Shown piece after piece: positions 50,635-52,364 of a stretch of DNA of 52,364 bases; position 1 is the first letter of the stretch; each line of letters starts with the position of its first letter. The stretch comes from Lachnospiraceae bacterium (GTDB taxonomy: Bacteria; Bacillota; Clostridia; Lachnospirales; Lachnospiraceae), in contig JAAUZC010000011.1 in assembly GCA_014804795.1 (NCBI GenBank), positions 1 to 52,364 of the forward strand, read 5' to 3'. A model generated the notes under the pieces. The model saw nothing but the letters and a program-made list of their open reading frames with translations. It ran no database searches and was not told the origin of the DNA. The position numbers and the translations under genes are program-made.

Positions 50635-50965
50635 TTTTCGCTATACCTTTCCTATCTTTTCGGCCTGCCGATCCATTCATTTACATAATCGATTATAGCT
50701 TGTCCTCTGAGGCCCGGTTGCATTAAAGCATATTTTCCTCACCTGCACTCATTATAGCATATACAGATGATAATGTGGCGCAGTTAAGATATTTCATTTT
50801 GGAACCCGAATTAAGGGGATTAGGAGTTGGAACCGGTTTATCAGATACAGCTTTAGAGTCCTGCCGTCAAAAAGAGTATTCCCATGTTTTTATGGACTGT
50901 AAGCGCACAAGAATCAGCAAGAATACTATAACAATAAGTATAAACTGTTGACAGAATTCTACAGT
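50635..50965. other. Intergenic region between the two lipoprotein genes
   Basis: The 331 bases contain the upstream region of the LRR lipoprotein (minus), and, on the plus strand, a GNAT acetyltransferase fragment (50754-50950). I see no other gene; an IR is not evident. Confidence 0.6.
50754..50950 (+). pseudogene. GNAT acetyltransferase fragment (relic)
   Basis: In plus frame, IAYTDDNVAQLRYFILEPEL is followed by RGLGVGTGLSDTALESCRQK and EYSHVFMDC. This is the acetyl-CoA-binding core (R-x-x-G-x-G/A type, RGLGVG) of a GNAT enzyme. No start codon or ribosome site precedes it, and the frame degenerates after MDC and ends at a TGA. Only about 45 residues of the domain remain. Confidence 0.7.
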
Positions 50966-51889
50966 TTAATCAAGTTGTTCATCAATATTTGGATTGTCAG
51001 ATGTCTTATGAAACAAATAGGTTGTTACATTAGAGTTCTCAAAATAACCAATCTGTTCAAACCGGACGACCGCAAGGTCATTGTCAAGAGTTATGCTGCC
51101 GCTCACACCGCCGCGTTCATCGGATGTGAAAGACATTTTTTCTTCCGATAGACTGCCGATACACGCATCATATCCTATTTCACGGAAAATACTGATCTGT
51201 ATGAGATAAGAGCCATCCTCATTTAGCCGGATTTCAAGACTCGGATCATCGTTTGCATCGCAGTATTCTCCTGTGAAAGAACTATAGTCGGGGCGTGCAT
51301 CAGGGCAGTTTTCCAGATGGGGAGTATCTGATGTTTTATGGTATTGATAAGAGCTTTCCATAGTGGCTGTCTGATACCATCCGGAAGTAAATGTCACTGT
51401 GGCCAAATCATCATCAAGGAAGATGCTTCCCTCCACCTTTTTGTCTGTACCCCATTCAGAGGTGGAAAACAGAATCATATTTTCTGACTGATAACCTGTG
51501 CATTCATACAACTTGGTCAGAAACGGGATTCTAACCTGTATTCCATAAGTATCATCTTCATTTTTTTGAATCTCCAGACCGTCATAATTAGGGTCGTTTA
51601 AGGTATTACCCGTATATTCTCCTTCATAAATTTCTGGAATTTGCGTCATTTCTGTCTGAGATTCTATTTCCGATATTTCCTCTGCGGCTGTGGATTGCTC
51701 GGATTCGTGCATTTCAGACGGAGATATCTGCTGTATATCAGAAGTGCTTTCTTCAGGCAGATCAATATCGCTGCCGGTATTTTCAATTTGAACGGGGGCA
51801 GCATCCGTATATCCCGTATCTTTATTTGCAGAACAGGCAGATAATAAAACAAGACATATCAAACTCATCAAAATGATTTTTTTCATCAT
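50966..51889 (-). CDS. Lipoprotein with two related C-terminal domains
   Basis: The 307-residue protein has a lipobox signal (IILMSLICLVLLSACSANKD) and a Ser/Glu/Thr-rich linker to about residue 90. Two similar domains of about 100 residues follow: EGEYTGNTLNDPNYDGLEIQ with ending SSYQYHKTSDTP, and TGEYCDANDDPSLEIRLNED with ending TTYLFHKTSDNP. Both contain an LDDDLATVTF/LDNDLAVVRF segment, showing an internal duplication. I know no function. Start at 51889 or 51886. Confidence 0.8.
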   Translation of the reverse strand: MMKKIILMSLICLVLLSACSANKDTGYTDAAPVQIENTGSDIDLPEESTSDIQQISPSEMHESEQSTAAEEISEIESQTEMTQIPEIYEGEYTGNTLNDPNYDGLEIQKNEDDTYGIQVRIPFLTKLYECTGYQSENMILFSTSEWGTDKKVEGSIFLDDDLATVTFTSGWYQTATMESSYQYHKTSDTPHLENCPDARPDYSSFTGEYCDANDDPSLEIRLNEDGSYLIQISIFREIGYDACIGSLSEEKMSFTSDERGGVSGSITLDNDLAVVRFEQIGYFENSNVTTYLFHKTSDNPNIDEQLD

Positions 51890-52115
51890 AATAGTTCCCA
51901 CCATGAAACATTTGCAGTATCAGATATCCTATAAATTTTATAATTGTACTTGCTATTCTTCTAAATATTTCCTCTTCAAATTCTGATTTTGTATCTCTAA
52001 TAAAATACCACGATCACACTCTTATTTCAATCAAAGTTTCATTAGATTTTATGCCTTTTATATCCGTGGCATGGAGCAAACCAAAGGGATGGCTGGCAAT
52101 CCGTCAGAAATCCTC

Positions 52116-52144
52116 TTGAAATATATCGTGTCATATTGTAGAAT
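52116..52144 (+). promoter_or_regulatory. Promoter of the possible small RNA
   Basis: TTGAAA (52116-52121), 17 bases and TAGAAT (52139-52144) make a good sigma-A promoter with no protein gene directly behind it. Confidence 0.6.
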
Positions 52145-52150
52145 AAGAAG

Positions 52151-52346
52151 TAGAGATAGCAAAAAAAGGCAGGACGTGAGAGACGGCAATCTCCCACGCC
52201 CCTATGCAGGAGACCTATCCTCTCCCACACAGCAAATTTTTTTGCACCCACAGTCATTATACCTTTTTTTCCATTACTTATCAAGGGAAATGATGTTTGT
52301 GTGCGTTATTTGCGGTGTAGGGATAAAAAGTCCCTGCGCCGCTTTT
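52151..52346 (+). ncRNA. Possible structured non-coding RNA
   Basis: About 195 bases lie between the promoter and a strong terminator. GCAAAAAAA (52159-52167) can pair with TTTTTTTGC (52237-52245), enclosing a CGTGAGAGA/TCTCCCACG hairpin and a GGAG/CTCC pair. No known RNA family is recognised by eye; size would fit 6S-like or a regulatory RNA. No coding frame with a ribosome site explains it. Confidence 0.35.
52312..52346 (+). terminator. Terminator near the right edge
   Basis: GCGGTGTAGGGA pairs with TCCCTGCGCCGC around TAAAAAG and is followed by TTTTG on the plus strand. Confidence 0.7.
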
Positions 52347-52364
52347 GTTGTCTCGTCGGATTGG

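Larger units (their letters stand above)
51905..52364. other. Right-edge region without a supported protein gene
   Basis: The first 200 bases are AT-rich and hold the leader of the lipoprotein gene. From 52116 a plus-strand promoter and a structured stretch suggest an RNA. A short plus-strand frame opens near 52290 and runs off the edge, but it overlaps the terminator hairpin, so I do not call it. Confidence 0.5.

Noticed and set aside
52042-52284. 80-codon minus-strand frame near the right edge
   Set aside because: No ribosome site, unlikely composition, and it overlaps the plus-strand promoter and structured stretch.
52290-52364. Possible plus-strand gene start running off the right edge
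   Set aside because: The ATG lies before a strong terminator hairpin that the frame would have to read through; too short to judge.
1-52364. tRNA, rRNA or CRISPR arrays
   Set aside because: No cloverleaf, rRNA stretch or regularly spaced repeats were found in the gaps that I read.

Overview
The window reads as chromosome of a low-to-mid GC, anaerobic, probably spore-forming Clostridia, most likely a Lachnospiraceae-type gut bacterium. This is an inference from the Rnf complex, a class III ribonucleotide reductase activase, a GerA-type germination protein, a sodium-pumping biotin decarboxylase cluster, and the cmk-ispH-S1 and ylxM-ffh-rpsP-khpA-rimM-trmD gene orders. Nearly every gene is on the minus strand. 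The clear plus-strand exceptions are a TraX-like gene, a decayed acetyltransferase fragment and a possible small RNA at the right edge.

Left part (1-9 kb): an ECF sigma factor overlaps a cut-off DUF4179-type anti-sigma gene. About 2.1 kb away the sigma promoter and leader occur again almost unchanged, in front of a 35-residue membrane peptide. That peptide is followed by a membrane-anchored peptidoglycan amidase whose frame is broken by one TAG codon. A metallo-beta-lactamase-fold gene lies between the two units. Then come mobile-element/protease relics, TraX, and a two-component system with an FtsX-type ABC transporter whose kinase has no membrane part.

9-25 kb: a lone GerA-type protein, then dut, nrdG, a HAD phosphatase and the Rnf complex. 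The rnf operon reads C-D-G-E-A, but rnfB is separated from rnfA by about 3.9 kb holding a P-loop kinase, a sugar O-acetyltransferase and an 817-residue membrane protein with YD-type repeats. A palindromic element sits between rnfE and rnfA. Upstream are a YprB-like exonuclease, a coiled-coil protein, a two-gene zeta-toxin-like pair and a solitary cheR.

25-39 kb: S1 protein, ispH and cmk; a small alarmone-hydrolase-like HD protein paired with an unknown protein; a BaiN-type flavoprotein; RpiR and TetR regulators with a visible operator. Then comes a five-gene cluster with both a CoA-ester carboxyltransferase and a pyruvate/oxaloacetate carboxyltransferase around one biotin carrier and one sodium pump. 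Rnf and this pump together suggest an energy economy built on an ion (probably sodium) gradient.

38-48 kb: housekeeping genes: two D,D-carboxypeptidases, scpA/scpB, a membrane phosphoesterase, and the trmD-rimM-khpA-rpsP-ffh-ylxM operon. The operon has a long perfect hairpin between khpA and rimM, and a promoter whose -35 box lies inside a palindrome.

48-52 kb: an accessory end with a membrane-bound XRE regulator, two lipoproteins, a small helical protein, a GNAT relic and a possible structured RNA. No tRNA, rRNA or CRISPR array was seen.
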